In this document: one piece after another, positions 43,060 to 51,664 of the stretch
How the letters are laid out: each line of letters begins with the position of its first letter
Position numbering within the stretch: the stretch's first letter is position 1
Made by a program: the position numbers and the translations under genes
Notes under the pieces: generated by a model
The model's input: the letters and a program-made list of their open reading frames with translations, nothing else
Database searches by the model: none
What the model was told of the DNA's origin: nothing
Source: CAYMWF01 sp964394085 [NCBI: uncultured Gemmatimonadota bacterium]
GTDB taxonomy: Bacteria; GCA-2686955; CAYMWF01
Assembly (NCBI GenBank): GCA_964394085.1
Contig: CAYMWF010000002.1
Span: 83,336-147,335 of the forward strand
Direction: 5' to 3'
DNA length: 64,000 nucleotides

Positions 43060-44799
43060 TTACTCCTCCACCTCTAAGGGTGGTTTCGAAGTACTCGTGG
43101 ACTCCCTGAGGAATCTCAGGTCGAGCACTCCCGGGGTTGTTCCCGGTTTTGTTATGAACTTATCAAGGCCAGGTAATACTTTTTCTATCGTTTCAAGGAA
43201 AAGCCGCGTCCTCGTTACACCGGGCGCTTTGCGTGCTGCTTCAGCGCGTACTAGGAAAGCCGCCGCCTCGCCCCCGGACCGAGCCAGTCGTTCGGTCTTG
43301 TATGCTGCAGCACCGGCAAGTATCGAATAAGCCTCTCCGTGGGCTTTCGGCACTTCTCCGTTCTTGAAAGTTATTGCCTCATTGATGATTCTGCTCCTGT
43401 CCTCCCGCGCGCTGGCCACTTCACGGAATGAATTCACCACCTCTACCGGCGGATGTACTTCTTTAAGCCAGACCCTATCTACATGGATGCCTGATTTGCA
43501 TCTATCGAGAAGGATCTGGATCTTGGAAGCCACGCGGAATTCTACATCCTCCCTCTGAGTTGTCAGGAGGGAGTCTATCCGGCTTCCGCCGACCACTGCC
43601 CGGACCGACGCCTGAGAAGCATTCCTCATAAGTAATTCCGGATCCTTTACGGAATAAAGATACAGTTTCACATCGGAAATCCTGTATTGCATAACAAGGG
43701 ACAGATCGATCAGATTCTCATCACCGGTAAGCACGATCGCTTCATCGGGATATTTGACGTATCCGGTTGCGCGATGCCTGCTTTCCCATACGAGCCGTTC
43801 CGAATTCTTATCCGGATTTGATGCTCCACGACTTCGGAATCCGATTTCGATACGTTGAATCAGGTCGGGCTTGACTACGGCGATATTACCGAATGGTCTC
43901 GGAGCCCGGTAATGCAGACCCGGGGAAAGGGCTTCATCCACCATTTCTCCGAAAAGCAGCTTCACACCGCGTTCGTCCGGACCTATAATGTGCAAACCGG
44001 ACAGAAGATAAAGCAGCACACATGCTAAGACCAATAGCCCTGCACCGAGACGGGAACGCCCCTCCCACATGCCGCGAAGAGTCACGACAGCCCGGGCAAG
44101 CGAATCCATCAAAGCATACCCGGATTCTTCCCCCGCCTCAATCGACTCAATCCTGCTCCCTAGTTCTGCGCTCCAGGTAAGGTTCCCCCCCCCTCCCGTA
44201 AAGAGTGATTTTATCCCGCTCGATAGGACTTCCAGACCCGTTCCAACGACCAGAATGCTTACGATAGATGCAGCAAGACGCTCGAGAGGCAAGCCTATCA
44301 TAGCCCCGACCAGCCCGACCGCAACCGCGATGGAGGAATATGAATCGACCATTGAATGGTAACCATCGGCAAGGATGCTCGGTGAAGAAGTTTCTCTCCC
44401 TACATGGAGCTTGTATTTACCCAGGGCGCGAGAAATCAGGATCGATAAAATTATACCGGCCAGCGCCAATGGCGCCTGTTGAAGCGGTTCGTCAGAAGAA
44501 GAAGCGAGCTCGGAAAAAATTGTGCCCGCAGCGTAAAGGATAAGCAGGGCGACTCCGATTGAAACGAGGCTTTCCACCCAGGGTCTCCGGCGGGCACCGG
44601 ACTCGGAAACACGGAGCCCCGAAAATACGATCAGCGATACCACCGTGTCGGAGGCGGAGTGAAAGGCATCCGCCTTTATAGCTACGCTCGAGCTGATCAG
44701 CCACAAAATCAGCTTGAGGATGGTCAGGACGAAGCTGACGCCGGCAGCAATCAATGCGGTACCGCTTTTCCTGTCCAGCCTTGTCAAGAAAGATATCAT
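43060..44799 (-). CDS. Fusion of a CDF metal transporter domain to an HflK-type SPFH protein
   Basis: 579 aa. Residues 1-~200 are a cation-diffusion-facilitator membrane domain with six predicted helices and both metal-site signatures: DAFHSASD (Asp44, His47, Asp51) and ADGYHSMVDS (Asp145, His148, Asp152). Residues about 250-579 are an HflK domain: LYLLSGLHIIGPDERGVKLLFGEMVDEALSPGLHYRAP, LTGDENLIDLSLVMQY, and VHPPVEVVNSFREVASAREDRSRIINEA. No frameshift separates the parts; the frame is continuous across the junction. The CDF cytoplasmic C-terminal domain is absent. ATG 44799 overlaps the aldehyde dehydrogenase stop (ATGA). It links zinc/manganese-type transport to the FtsH-regulating assembly. 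Confidence 0.88.
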   Translation of the reverse strand: MISFLTRLDRKSGTALIAAGVSFVLTILKLILWLISSSVAIKADAFHSASDTVVSLIVFSGLRVSESGARRRPWVESLVSIGVALLILYAAGTIFSELASSSDEPLQQAPLALAGIILSILISRALGKYKLHVGRETSSPSILADGYHSMVDSYSSIAVAVGLVGAMIGLPLERLAASIVSILVVGTGLEVLSSGIKSLFTGGGGNLTWSAELGSRIESIEAGEESGYALMDSLARAVVTLRGMWEGRSRLGAGLLVLACVLLYLLSGLHIIGPDERGVKLLFGEMVDEALSPGLHYRAPRPFGNIAVVKPDLIQRIEIGFRSRGASNPDKNSERLVWESRHRATGYVKYPDEAIVLTGDENLIDLSLVMQYRISDVKLYLYSVKDPELLMRNASQASVRAVVGGSRIDSLLTTQREDVEFRVASKIQILLDRCKSGIHVDRVWLKEVHPPVEVVNSFREVASAREDRSRIINEAITFKNGEVPKAHGEAYSILAGAAAYKTERLARSGGEAAAFLVRAEAARKAPGVTRTRLFLETIEKVLPGLDKFITKPGTTPGVLDLRFLRESTSTSKPPLEVEE

Positions 44800-46229
44800 C
44801 TGTGATTTTCTACCACCAGCAGACGCAACTCCGTCATTTCTTCTATTGTGTATCTGACACCTTCCCGGCCGAAGCCGGATTCTTTGACCCCGCCGTACGG
44901 CATGTTGTCAACCCGGAATGTAGGAAAATCATTGATTATGACACCGCCTACTTCCAGACGATTGAATGCGGTGAAAGCCTTTGAAATGTCGCGGGTGTAA
45001 ACACCTGCCTGAAGGCCGAACCTGGATGCATTGACCTCCGCGATGGCGTCTTCGAACGTATCGTATTGGTGTATATTCACAACCGGGGCGAAAATTTCTT
45101 CCGCATCAACTGCAAGCCCGGGAGAAACCCCTGTAAGCACGGTCGGCTGCAGCATATTACCGGTGCGACCTCCGCCCGTTTCCACCCTTGCTCCCTCTGC
45201 GATCGCTTCCTTGATTCTTTCTTCAGCGATCACGGCGGATTTTTCATCGATCATAGGACCGATCACGGTTGCAGGATCGAGGGGGTCTCCCATCACCAGC
45301 CGTTCGGTTTCGTATGTGAAGCGTTCGACGAATTCATCATAAATCATCTCATGGACGAAAATTCTCTGGATCGCAATGCAAATCTGTCCGGCATAGGAAA
45401 ATGCTCCAATCAGAGTGCGTGGGATTACCTCGTCCAGATCCGCATCGGGCTCTACGATAAGCGCAGCATTCCCACCCAGCTCCAGACACACTTTTTTCCT
45501 GCCGGCTCTCGCCTTGATTCCCCACCCGACCTCGGCGCTTCCGGTGAATGTGACCATCGCCAGTCTGTCATCCTCTACGAGGGGGGTTGCATCGGCGGCT
45601 GAGCAGGGAACTATGTTGACAGCCTGAGGTGGAAATCCCGACTCGACAAGCAGCTCAGCAAGGACGAGTGCGGAAAGGGGTGTGGAAGATGCCGGTTTCA
45701 GGACTATCGAGTTTCCGGCTGCCACCGCGGGAGCGATTTTATGCGCAACCAGGTTCAATGGAAAGTTGAAGGGGGAAATCCCGGCGATTGGACCTAGAGG
45801 GAATCTGCGTGTAATTCCCAACCTGTTTCCGGATGAAGGAGATATATCGAGTGGCAAAACTTCTCCGTCCAGATTGAATGCTTCCCGGGAAGCAACTTCG
45901 AAGGTTGTCGCCGCCCGCTCCACCTCCGTGCAGGCTCCGTTTATCGATTTTCCTGCTTCAAGGCAGATAAGCCGGCCCAGTTCATCCCTTCGTTCGCGCA
46001 GCTTCTCAGAAGTTGCGGAAAGTATTTCAGCGCGTTTCCAGGATGGGAGAGCAGCTATCTCCGGTGCTGCCTTCTCGGCAGACGCGATAGCCGATGTCAC
46101 TCCGTCAGGACCCGGTCGAATAACCGTGGCAAAAATTTCTCGGGTGAAGGGGTTCTCAACCGGTAAATCGGTTCCGTCTTTACGCCATGAACCACCCGCA
46201 AGATAAGGATACACTTTTTTTTCGTTCAT
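44796..46229 (-). CDS. NAD(P)-dependent aldehyde dehydrogenase
   Basis: 477 aa from ATG 46229; in-frame ATGs further upstream (46244, 46316) are weaker. ALDH superfamily blocks: GPIAGISPFNFPLNLVAHKIAPA, FTGSAEVGWGI, CLELGGNAALIV (catalytic Glu), YAGQICIAIQRIFVH (catalytic Cys), and FGREGVRYTIEEMTE near the end. The set resembles the lactaldehyde / glyceraldehyde-3-phosphate (non-phosphorylating) type of dehydrogenase, but the substrate is not determinable. It is translationally coupled to the CDF-HflK fusion, an unusual neighbour. Confidence 0.92.
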   Translation of the reverse strand: MNEKKVYPYLAGGSWRKDGTDLPVENPFTREIFATVIRPGPDGVTSAIASAEKAAPEIAALPSWKRAEILSATSEKLRERRDELGRLICLEAGKSINGACTEVERAATTFEVASREAFNLDGEVLPLDISPSSGNRLGITRRFPLGPIAGISPFNFPLNLVAHKIAPAVAAGNSIVLKPASSTPLSALVLAELLVESGFPPQAVNIVPCSAADATPLVEDDRLAMVTFTGSAEVGWGIKARAGRKKVCLELGGNAALIVEPDADLDEVIPRTLIGAFSYAGQICIAIQRIFVHEMIYDEFVERFTYETERLVMGDPLDPATVIGPMIDEKSAVIAEERIKEAIAEGARVETGGGRTGNMLQPTVLTGVSPGLAVDAEEIFAPVVNIHQYDTFEDAIAEVNASRFGLQAGVYTRDISKAFTAFNRLEVGGVIINDFPTFRVDNMPYGGVKESGFGREGVRYTIEEMTELRLLVVENHR

Positions 46230-46634
46230 AGACTTCCATCCCATATTGACTGATCGTGCGAAGGGAGGTTTTCGCAATGACGGGCGCATCGTAGCAACCA
46301 GTTCCGACCTATGCAATAAGAAATCTTGAACGGCTTTAAGGAGGATGGCAGGTGCTCTGAACCATGTACCGGGTCACCTCTGATAAATCGACGAATTCAT
46401 ATCGCGGAACCGGTAAACGACCAGCAGATTTTTATTGCCGGCTCAGAAATAAATTGACATTTCCCCCCCTCAGATTCAGGGTGAAGCCACTCGCGCAGTC
46501 AAGTAATCCTGCAAGTGGTGGAGCGTCGCTTCGTGAATCACACGACTGTGAAGCGAGAGATGAAGGTTTGAAGAAACGGCGTATCCGGCAAACCTTCGAT
46601 TGAGCTGTCCGAGAAAAGCGTACTTTGATTACGA
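46230..46634. other. 405-base intergenic region with tandem hairpins
   Basis: Divergent spacer between the aldehyde dehydrogenase and the arylsulfotransferase-like gene. The left half shows nothing clear. The right half (46487-46597) holds three hairpins on the plus strand, described as a separate entry. A TTGACA at 46454-46459 has no convincing -10 partner at the normal distance. Confidence 0.5.
46487..46597 (+). ncRNA. Possible structured 5' leader (three tandem hairpins), unclassified
   Basis: Plus strand: CCACT (46487-46491) with AGTGG (46514-46518) plus inner GCAG/CTGC (46495-46498 / 46509-46512); TCGCTTC (46526-46532) with GAAGCGA (46550-46556); GAAGGTTTG (46562-46570) with CAAACCTTC (46589-46597), 9 bp and perfect. 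They lie 40-150 bases upstream of the arylsulfotransferase-like start. This could be a riboswitch-like leader or a degenerate terminator series; no known class was recognised. Confidence 0.35.
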
Positions 46635-47990
46635 GTGAACACTATAATGAGAAAATCCGTCATTTCACCTGGACGAGTCGGGCTTATTGCCGCTCTTTTT
46701 CTTCTTGCTCTGTTATATCTTCTCTGGCCGGAAAAACGGGATGCTCCCGGGAAACCCGAGGAGATCAAATCCCCGGAAGTGAAACACCATAAAGAAAGTT
46801 CTTTCCCCGGCAGGTGGCGTCCGGTAAAGCATGATCCGCAGGGTGCTCAATTCAGCGAAGAGCAACGCAGGCAGATCGAGGAGCTGGAATCGATCGGCTA
46901 CCTTGACGGTTCCAGAGCAGCACCGGATATCTCGAATGTTACCATTTTTAAAGAAGAAAAAGTTTTCCCCGGGCTGAACCTGTATAATTCCGGGCATGGA
47001 CCTGAAGCTTTCCTAATCGACATGTCCGGTAAACTGCTTCATAAATGGCGATTCGAATTCTCGCGGCTCTGTCCCGGCTGCCCCGTCCCCGAAAATACCA
47101 ACAATCATGAATTCTGGAGACGGGTTCATCTTTACGATGATGGATCCTTACTGGCTATTTTCGATGGATTCGGAATTATCAAGATCGATAAAGACTCCAA
47201 CCTGCTCTGGGGATACCCGGGCAGGAGTCATCACGACATGTTCGTGGAAGAAGACGGACGGATATTCGTTCTGACGCGAAAGGCAGGAATCATCACCAGA
47301 ATTGATCCGGAACGACCTGTGCTGGAGGATTTTATCACAGAACTCGACCCGCTGGGAAAACCAGTCAGATCGATCTCGCTCCTCGAAGCATTCGAGAAAT
47401 CCAATTACTCGGAATTCTTGAAAACAATGCCGGAATGGGGGGATATTTTCCACACCAATACCATCGAAATACTGGATGGCAATCCCTCATCCGATATTCT
47501 TGGCTTCAGGAAACCTGGAAACGCACTTATCTCTGTTCTGTATCTCGATGCTATTGCGGTCGTGGATCTTGATTCATGCATCGTTCAATGGGCCAAGCGA
47601 TCATCCTGGCGCAGGCAGCACCAGCCGACGATGCTGGATGACGGCCGCATACTTCTGTTCGACAACCAGGGGAACAGCGGGTTTTCCCAGGTTCTGGAAT
47701 TCGATCCCTCAGACGTGTCGGAGCGCTGGGCGTTCAGGGGTTCTACTCCGAAAGCATTTTATTCTGAAACATGCGGCTCCTGCCAAAGATTGCCCAACGG
47801 TAATACGCTGATAACGGAATCCGACAGGGGAAGAGCTTTCGAGGTCACCAGGCAAGGCACGGTAGTCTGGGAATTCTTCAACCCTCATCGTGCAGGACCG
47901 GACAACGGTCTGATAGCAACCCTTTTCGAAGTGATACGCCTTCCGGAATCTCTGCCTTTTCTCCATCCAAAACGGGAATTCAGCGACTGA
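46635..47990 (+). CDS. Arylsulfotransferase (ASST)-like propeller protein, membrane-anchored
   Basis: 451 aa. One N-terminal membrane anchor (GLIAALFLLALLYLLW) places the body outside the cytoplasm. The rest has the ASST propeller pattern: LYNSGHGPEAFLIDMSGKLLHKWRF, a Cys pair (LCPGCPVPENTNN), HHDMFVEEDGRIFVLTR, EWGDIFHTNTIEIL, HQPTMLDDGRILLFDNQGN, and GSCQRLPNGNTLITESDRGRAFEVT. ASST-like proteins use a histidine as sulfate relay; the His in FHTN fits the position, but this is not certain. Many family members are of unknown activity. Start uncertain between GTG 46635 and ATG 46647; neither has a good ribosome site. Confidence 0.8.
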   Translation: MNTIMRKSVISPGRVGLIAALFLLALLYLLWPEKRDAPGKPEEIKSPEVKHHKESSFPGRWRPVKHDPQGAQFSEEQRRQIEELESIGYLDGSRAAPDISNVTIFKEEKVFPGLNLYNSGHGPEAFLIDMSGKLLHKWRFEFSRLCPGCPVPENTNNHEFWRRVHLYDDGSLLAIFDGFGIIKIDKDSNLLWGYPGRSHHDMFVEEDGRIFVLTRKAGIITRIDPERPVLEDFITELDPLGKPVRSISLLEAFEKSNYSEFLKTMPEWGDIFHTNTIEILDGNPSSDILGFRKPGNALISVLYLDAIAVVDLDSCIVQWAKRSSWRRQHQPTMLDDGRILLFDNQGNSGFSQVLEFDPSDVSERWAFRGSTPKAFYSETCGSCQRLPNGNTLITESDRGRAFEVTRQGTVVWEFFNPHRAGPDNGLIATLFEVIRLPESLPFLHPKREFSD

Positions 47991-48055
47991 GGAGCGACAG
48001 AAAACAGCCTGAAGCCGGTTTGTTACAGGATGAATTCGTATACAGACCGACCTGA

Positions 48056-49735
48056 CTACAGCCAGACCTCAATTATCGCAGTAAGTCCCAGGAAATAAGC
48101 GCTCAGCAATCCGAGAGTGATTTCGACTGTCAGTTTCCGCGGCCCCATACCGAGCGCTGCAAAAACCGGCAGGTTGATAAAAAGCGCAAGGCAGACCAGG
48201 GGGTACGCAGGTGAGCCGAGGAAGAATAGAAAAAATAGCGGTATGAAGAGCCCGACGCAGGTAATCGACCTCATGAGGTTGTGGAATCGCCGTAAAGAGA
48301 AACCTCGCTTTTTCAGAAGCACATACGACGTCTGGACGCCGGCCCGGTAATCTTCCCTGATGTCTTTGTAATCCTTGAAATAATTGAAGATCGACCAGCC
48401 TCCGAATATGAGCAGCGAAGCGACCAGTACGGGACCGGGAAGCTGCATTCTCGGATGCAGAACCGTATAGGCTCCGATCATGAATGCGCTCCATCCCCAT
48501 ACTCCTTCGATCTTGTAGTTCGCTGGGAAAAAGTGTTTTCCGCGGTAGAACGGATAGTTGTACAGAACCGAGACTATCTGAAACAGGGCGAGCAGGACAC
48601 CGACCCTGGGTCTTACAACGAAAAGACTCCCGACCAGAAGCCACAAGGATACATTGAAAAAGTGCACATCTTCGATATCGAGAAAGAGAAGGGAACCTCT
48701 CCGATCAGTATCGCGATCGAAATAATCATTCTGGACGATTGCCGTGTTGAAAGCGTGAAAAACCGCAAGGGCAAGCGCAGCGGCGGGAACAAGACCGGTA
48801 AGAGAACCCGTATCCACAGCAGAATTGAACGACCGCGCTACAGCCGCCCCGAACAGCACCAGGACGGCGAAAGGAAGCGAATGAAGCGCTCTTCTACCCA
48901 GGTGCAGGGCCAGACCGGGATTCAGGATGAGGTAACAGATAACAGCGACAAGCAGTTGCATCCCACCAACCAGACCGACCATCAGCTCGAAATAGTTGAA
49001 AGTGAATGTGTCCAGCTTACGTGTCACATTCATGATCGATTCAGTATCAGGAACAGGTGAGGTCAACAGTTCTGAAAGGGTTTCCTTAAGTGGCCCGGTC
49101 AAGGCTAACTCACCGGCCCTCAACAACGGTACGAACCAGTGTTTCATAACCCATGCCGACAACGTGGGAACAACCGCGACATAAAGGAACATCACGCCGT
49201 ATCCGGCAATCGCACCGATCAGGACCCGTGGAATCGATTTGGTCTTTATCCAGACATACGTGGGAACGAGCAGTACGGTGAACCAGAGAGTTGCTGCTTC
49301 ACCCGGAGTAATGAACCGTTCCGGATTGTATATCAAAAGGTTCCAGCCCTCGATACCCGAGAAGATGTAAGAGTATATAAAACGGTGCGGTCCCAGAAAC
49401 AGGGTATCCAGTAAAGGAGGGAAAATCCCGACGAAGACACCAACCAGCACGACGTTGATGCTTTTTCGCCACGGCACACCCGGCAACAGGAATGCAAGGA
49501 GCGTCGTATACAGAAATGCATTCTGGAAATAAAAGGTGATATACGAAAGGTACCCGGGGAAACTTGAGTAGAGACCGGGACTGCAGAGCATAAATTCCAG
49601 GATGACCCTGACAATGCCGACAAAAGCCGCTACGGACGCAACGACGAAGAGAGAATAGGGTCGTTTCTCCCTGAACTTGACGAGGCGCTGTACCCAAAGA
49701 TAGGGAGCTGAAATTATAGTCGCAGGATTTCCCAT
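48056..49735 (-). CDS. UbiA-like prenyltransferase with extended N-terminal membrane domain
   Basis: 559 aa, polytopic. The C-terminal ~290 residues show the UbiA superfamily Asp motifs: NDYFDRDTD (first, NDxxDxxxD) and KDYKDIREDYRAG (second, DxxxDxxxD-like), with YNYPFYRG and about seven membrane helices between and after. The N-terminal ~260 residues add about five more hydrophobic helices (LFVVASVAAFVGIV, FLYTTLLAFLLPGV, WFTVLLVPTYVW and others) of no recognised family. UbiA enzymes transfer prenyl chains to aromatic, sugar or lipid acceptors. The acceptor is not deducible and the gene stands alone. Confidence 0.78.
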   Translation of the reverse strand: MGNPATIISAPYLWVQRLVKFREKRPYSLFVVASVAAFVGIVRVILEFMLCSPGLYSSFPGYLSYITFYFQNAFLYTTLLAFLLPGVPWRKSINVVLVGVFVGIFPPLLDTLFLGPHRFIYSYIFSGIEGWNLLIYNPERFITPGEAATLWFTVLLVPTYVWIKTKSIPRVLIGAIAGYGVMFLYVAVVPTLSAWVMKHWFVPLLRAGELALTGPLKETLSELLTSPVPDTESIMNVTRKLDTFTFNYFELMVGLVGGMQLLVAVICYLILNPGLALHLGRRALHSLPFAVLVLFGAAVARSFNSAVDTGSLTGLVPAAALALAVFHAFNTAIVQNDYFDRDTDRRGSLLFLDIEDVHFFNVSLWLLVGSLFVVRPRVGVLLALFQIVSVLYNYPFYRGKHFFPANYKIEGVWGWSAFMIGAYTVLHPRMQLPGPVLVASLLIFGGWSIFNYFKDYKDIREDYRAGVQTSYVLLKKRGFSLRRFHNLMRSITCVGLFIPLFFLFFLGSPAYPLVCLALFINLPVFAALGMGPRKLTVEITLGLLSAYFLGLTAIIEVWL

Positions 49736-49871
49736 TCAATCAGTAAAGAAAAAAACAGCCTGTAAAGAAGATCCATCCTATCTTATAGGGCGGGTAAACG
49801 CTACAAGTAAATATTACCGGCCGTGCTCCCGGATTTCGAACCGCAGCGAATCAACCAGGCAGAAAGAACTG

Positions 49872-49900
49872 TTGACGGGAAGGCCGCCCCGTGTTATCAA
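49872..49900 (+). promoter_or_regulatory. Candidate promoter of rpmB
   Basis: TTGACG (49872-49877), a 17-base spacer and TATCAA (49895-49900): five of six and four of six matches. It lies 46 bases before the rpmB ATG, in the right orientation. Confidence 0.45.
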
Positions 49901-49946
49901 AATGGATTTTGTAGTATACGACTGTTAGACAGAAAGGATACAGACA

Positions 49947-50138
49947 ATGGCCAAGAAATGCGATATTTGCGGGAAAGGAGTGATGTTCGGCAATAATGTG
50001 AGCCATGCACACAACAAAACCCGGCGCCGCTGGAACCCCAACCTGCAGAGAATCAGGGTAGTCCGTAACGGAACTACCAAGCGGCTTAATGTATGCACAA
50101 GCTGCATCAAGAGCGGTGCAGTTCAGAAAGCTACCTGA
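49947..50138 (+). CDS. rpmB: 50S ribosomal protein L28
   Basis: 63 aa. [32 protein letters not shown] is the L28 signature; the C-terminal [16 protein letters not shown] completes it. Two CxxC pairs (Cys5/Cys8 and Cys50/Cys53) mark a zinc-binding version of L28. Length is normal. It stands alone on the plus strand between two minus-strand genes. Confidence 0.97.
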   Translation: MAKKCDICGKGVMFGNNVSHAHNKTRRRWNPNLQRIRVVRNGTTKRLNVCTSCIKSGAVQKAT

Positions 50139-50160
50139 GCGAACCGGCTTCCAACTGCTT

Positions 50161-51312
50161 TCAACCTCCCTGGAAAGGCTTGATGTCTCTGTTCAGCGCT
50201 CTTCCCAGGGATTCCAGTTTTTCGCCCATTTTTAAACCGCTTCGCCTCAACATGTCGAGAACCTGCTTTGCGGATTCATCCAGTTCGGGAGAGCTGAGCA
50301 GGATCTCGATTCTACTACTCATTTCCGTCAGTTCCCTCGCCACTCCCTTCGCCTGATCCCCCGCAACGCCGATTTCAGCTCCGCCGCCGGCAATGAGCTC
50401 CCTGGTCTCCACCAACTGCTTGTTTGTATGCTCCAGTTCTCTGTATGCTTTTTCAAGCTTCGAAATCCGGTCGAGGAGGTCTACGGAAATCTTCTTGAGT
50501 TGTTCCGTGAGTTTTTCCCGGGCGGCTCGAAGCCTGCATTTCTCTATCGTGTCACGGATTATGGTTCGTAATTCGCGATAATCGAGCGGCTTCACCAAGT
50601 AATCGTCAGCTCCCTGACGCAACGCTTTCACAGCCAGTTTTTCCGAGCCGTACGCAGTCATGAGAACGACGGCGGTCTCCGGCTGCTCTTCCTTAATCCG
50701 CTCCATGATCTCGATACCGTTCATGCCCGGCATCTGGTAATCCATAATGACAAGGTCAGGCTGTTCGAGATGGGCGGTGTCGAGGGCTGTGTATCCATCC
50801 TCGGCGAGCAGTGTTCTGTATCCGTCATCGTTGAGCCTGAATTCGAGGAGGCGCAGCAGCTTCAAGTCATCGTCGACGATCAGAACGGTATCCTGCTCGA
50901 CTTCCTCAACTTCCCGCCTTTTCTCCCCTAGAAGTTCCTTGACCGAATCCATCAGCTCATTAGCTCTGAACGGTTTTGAAATGAATGCGTTCGGTTTGAC
51001 CAGAAACCGATCGGCACCGATCTCCAGACCCCGTTTCTTATCCGCCTCCGATACATAGATGGCTGACAGGAGAATTATGGGAATATGCTTGAGGTTCTGG
51101 TCTTTCCGGATTATTTCGCATACGATGTATCCATCTTTTTTGGGGAGCAGGATATCGGTTATTATCAGGTCCGGCCGATGCTCGGAGACCGCATTCAATC
51201 CTTCTTCTCCATCCGCTGCCAGAACAACCTCGTACTTTTCCGCCGTAAGAAGAGTGTTGATGAGCCGGGCTGTCTTCGGGTCATCCTCGATCACGACGAT
51301 TTTAAAAGCCAT
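50161..51312 (-). CDS. Response regulator with two receiver domains and a coiled-coil tail
   Basis: 383 aa. Receiver 1 (residues 1-125) has phospho-Asp53 (IITDILLPKKDG) and the KPNAF/KPF region; receiver 2 (142-255) has phospho-Asp191 (VIMDYQMPGMNG) and YLVKPLDY. A long coiled coil (about 265-320) then a helical tail follow. There is no DNA-binding or enzymatic output domain, so it probably works through protein contacts. It is downstream of the hybrid kinase on the same strand but separated by about 350 bases, which probably hold a promoter. Confidence 0.9.
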   Translation of the reverse strand: MAFKIVVIEDDPKTARLINTLLTAEKYEVVLAADGEEGLNAVSEHRPDLIITDILLPKKDGYIVCEIIRKDQNLKHIPIILLSAIYVSEADKKRGLEIGADRFLVKPNAFISKPFRANELMDSVKELLGEKRREVEEVEQDTVLIVDDDLKLLRLLEFRLNDDGYRTLLAEDGYTALDTAHLEQPDLVIMDYQMPGMNGIEIMERIKEEQPETAVVLMTAYGSEKLAVKALRQGADDYLVKPLDYRELRTIIRDTIEKCRLRAAREKLTEQLKKISVDLLDRISKLEKAYRELEHTNKQLVETRELIAGGGAEIGVAGDQAKGVARELTEMSSRIEILLSSPELDESAKQVLDMLRRSGLKMGEKLESLGRALNRDIKPFQGG

Positions 51313-51664
51313 CAGGCTCTCCTTTAATCTTTGCCTGCCCGGAGCCCTGCTTATTCAGAATAAAGGGAAACTTAGGCAGTATGGATCTTCCGATCGAGCA
51401 AGCGGTGTCGCTGCTCATGTTCAGTACAGCTGGAGGAGGAGTGCTTGATGTAAACGGATTTCACAGAGCGCAGAAACTAAATCCGACCTTAATCGAGTGC
51501 ACTTTCCCTCTCCCCAGGCATCGCTTTTGCTGATGCTCTAATTATACGCACAATTCCCCCATTCTTCCCAGTATTTTATTTCGGATACCGGAGTCAAGCC
51601 AAATGCTACAGGGGTCACCAGACCCATTGGAGGAATCCCGGGATAAGATTATTAGAGCAAAGCG
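51313..51664. other. 352-base spacer between the hybrid kinase and the double-receiver regulator
   Basis: Both flanking genes are on the minus strand. No open reading frame with a convincing ribosome site was seen. It presumably holds the regulator promoter, but no clear -35/-10 pair was recognised. Confidence 0.5.

Noticed and set aside
46340-46600. Possible cobalamin riboswitch (GCCACT and AGGTGC-like fragments)
   Set aside because: The required B12-box and ordered conserved elements are not present; the downstream gene has no cobalamin link.
51531-51551. Hairpin GCATC...GATGC in the kinase-regulator spacer as a terminator
   Set aside because: The stem is short and bulged and no T-run follows on either strand.
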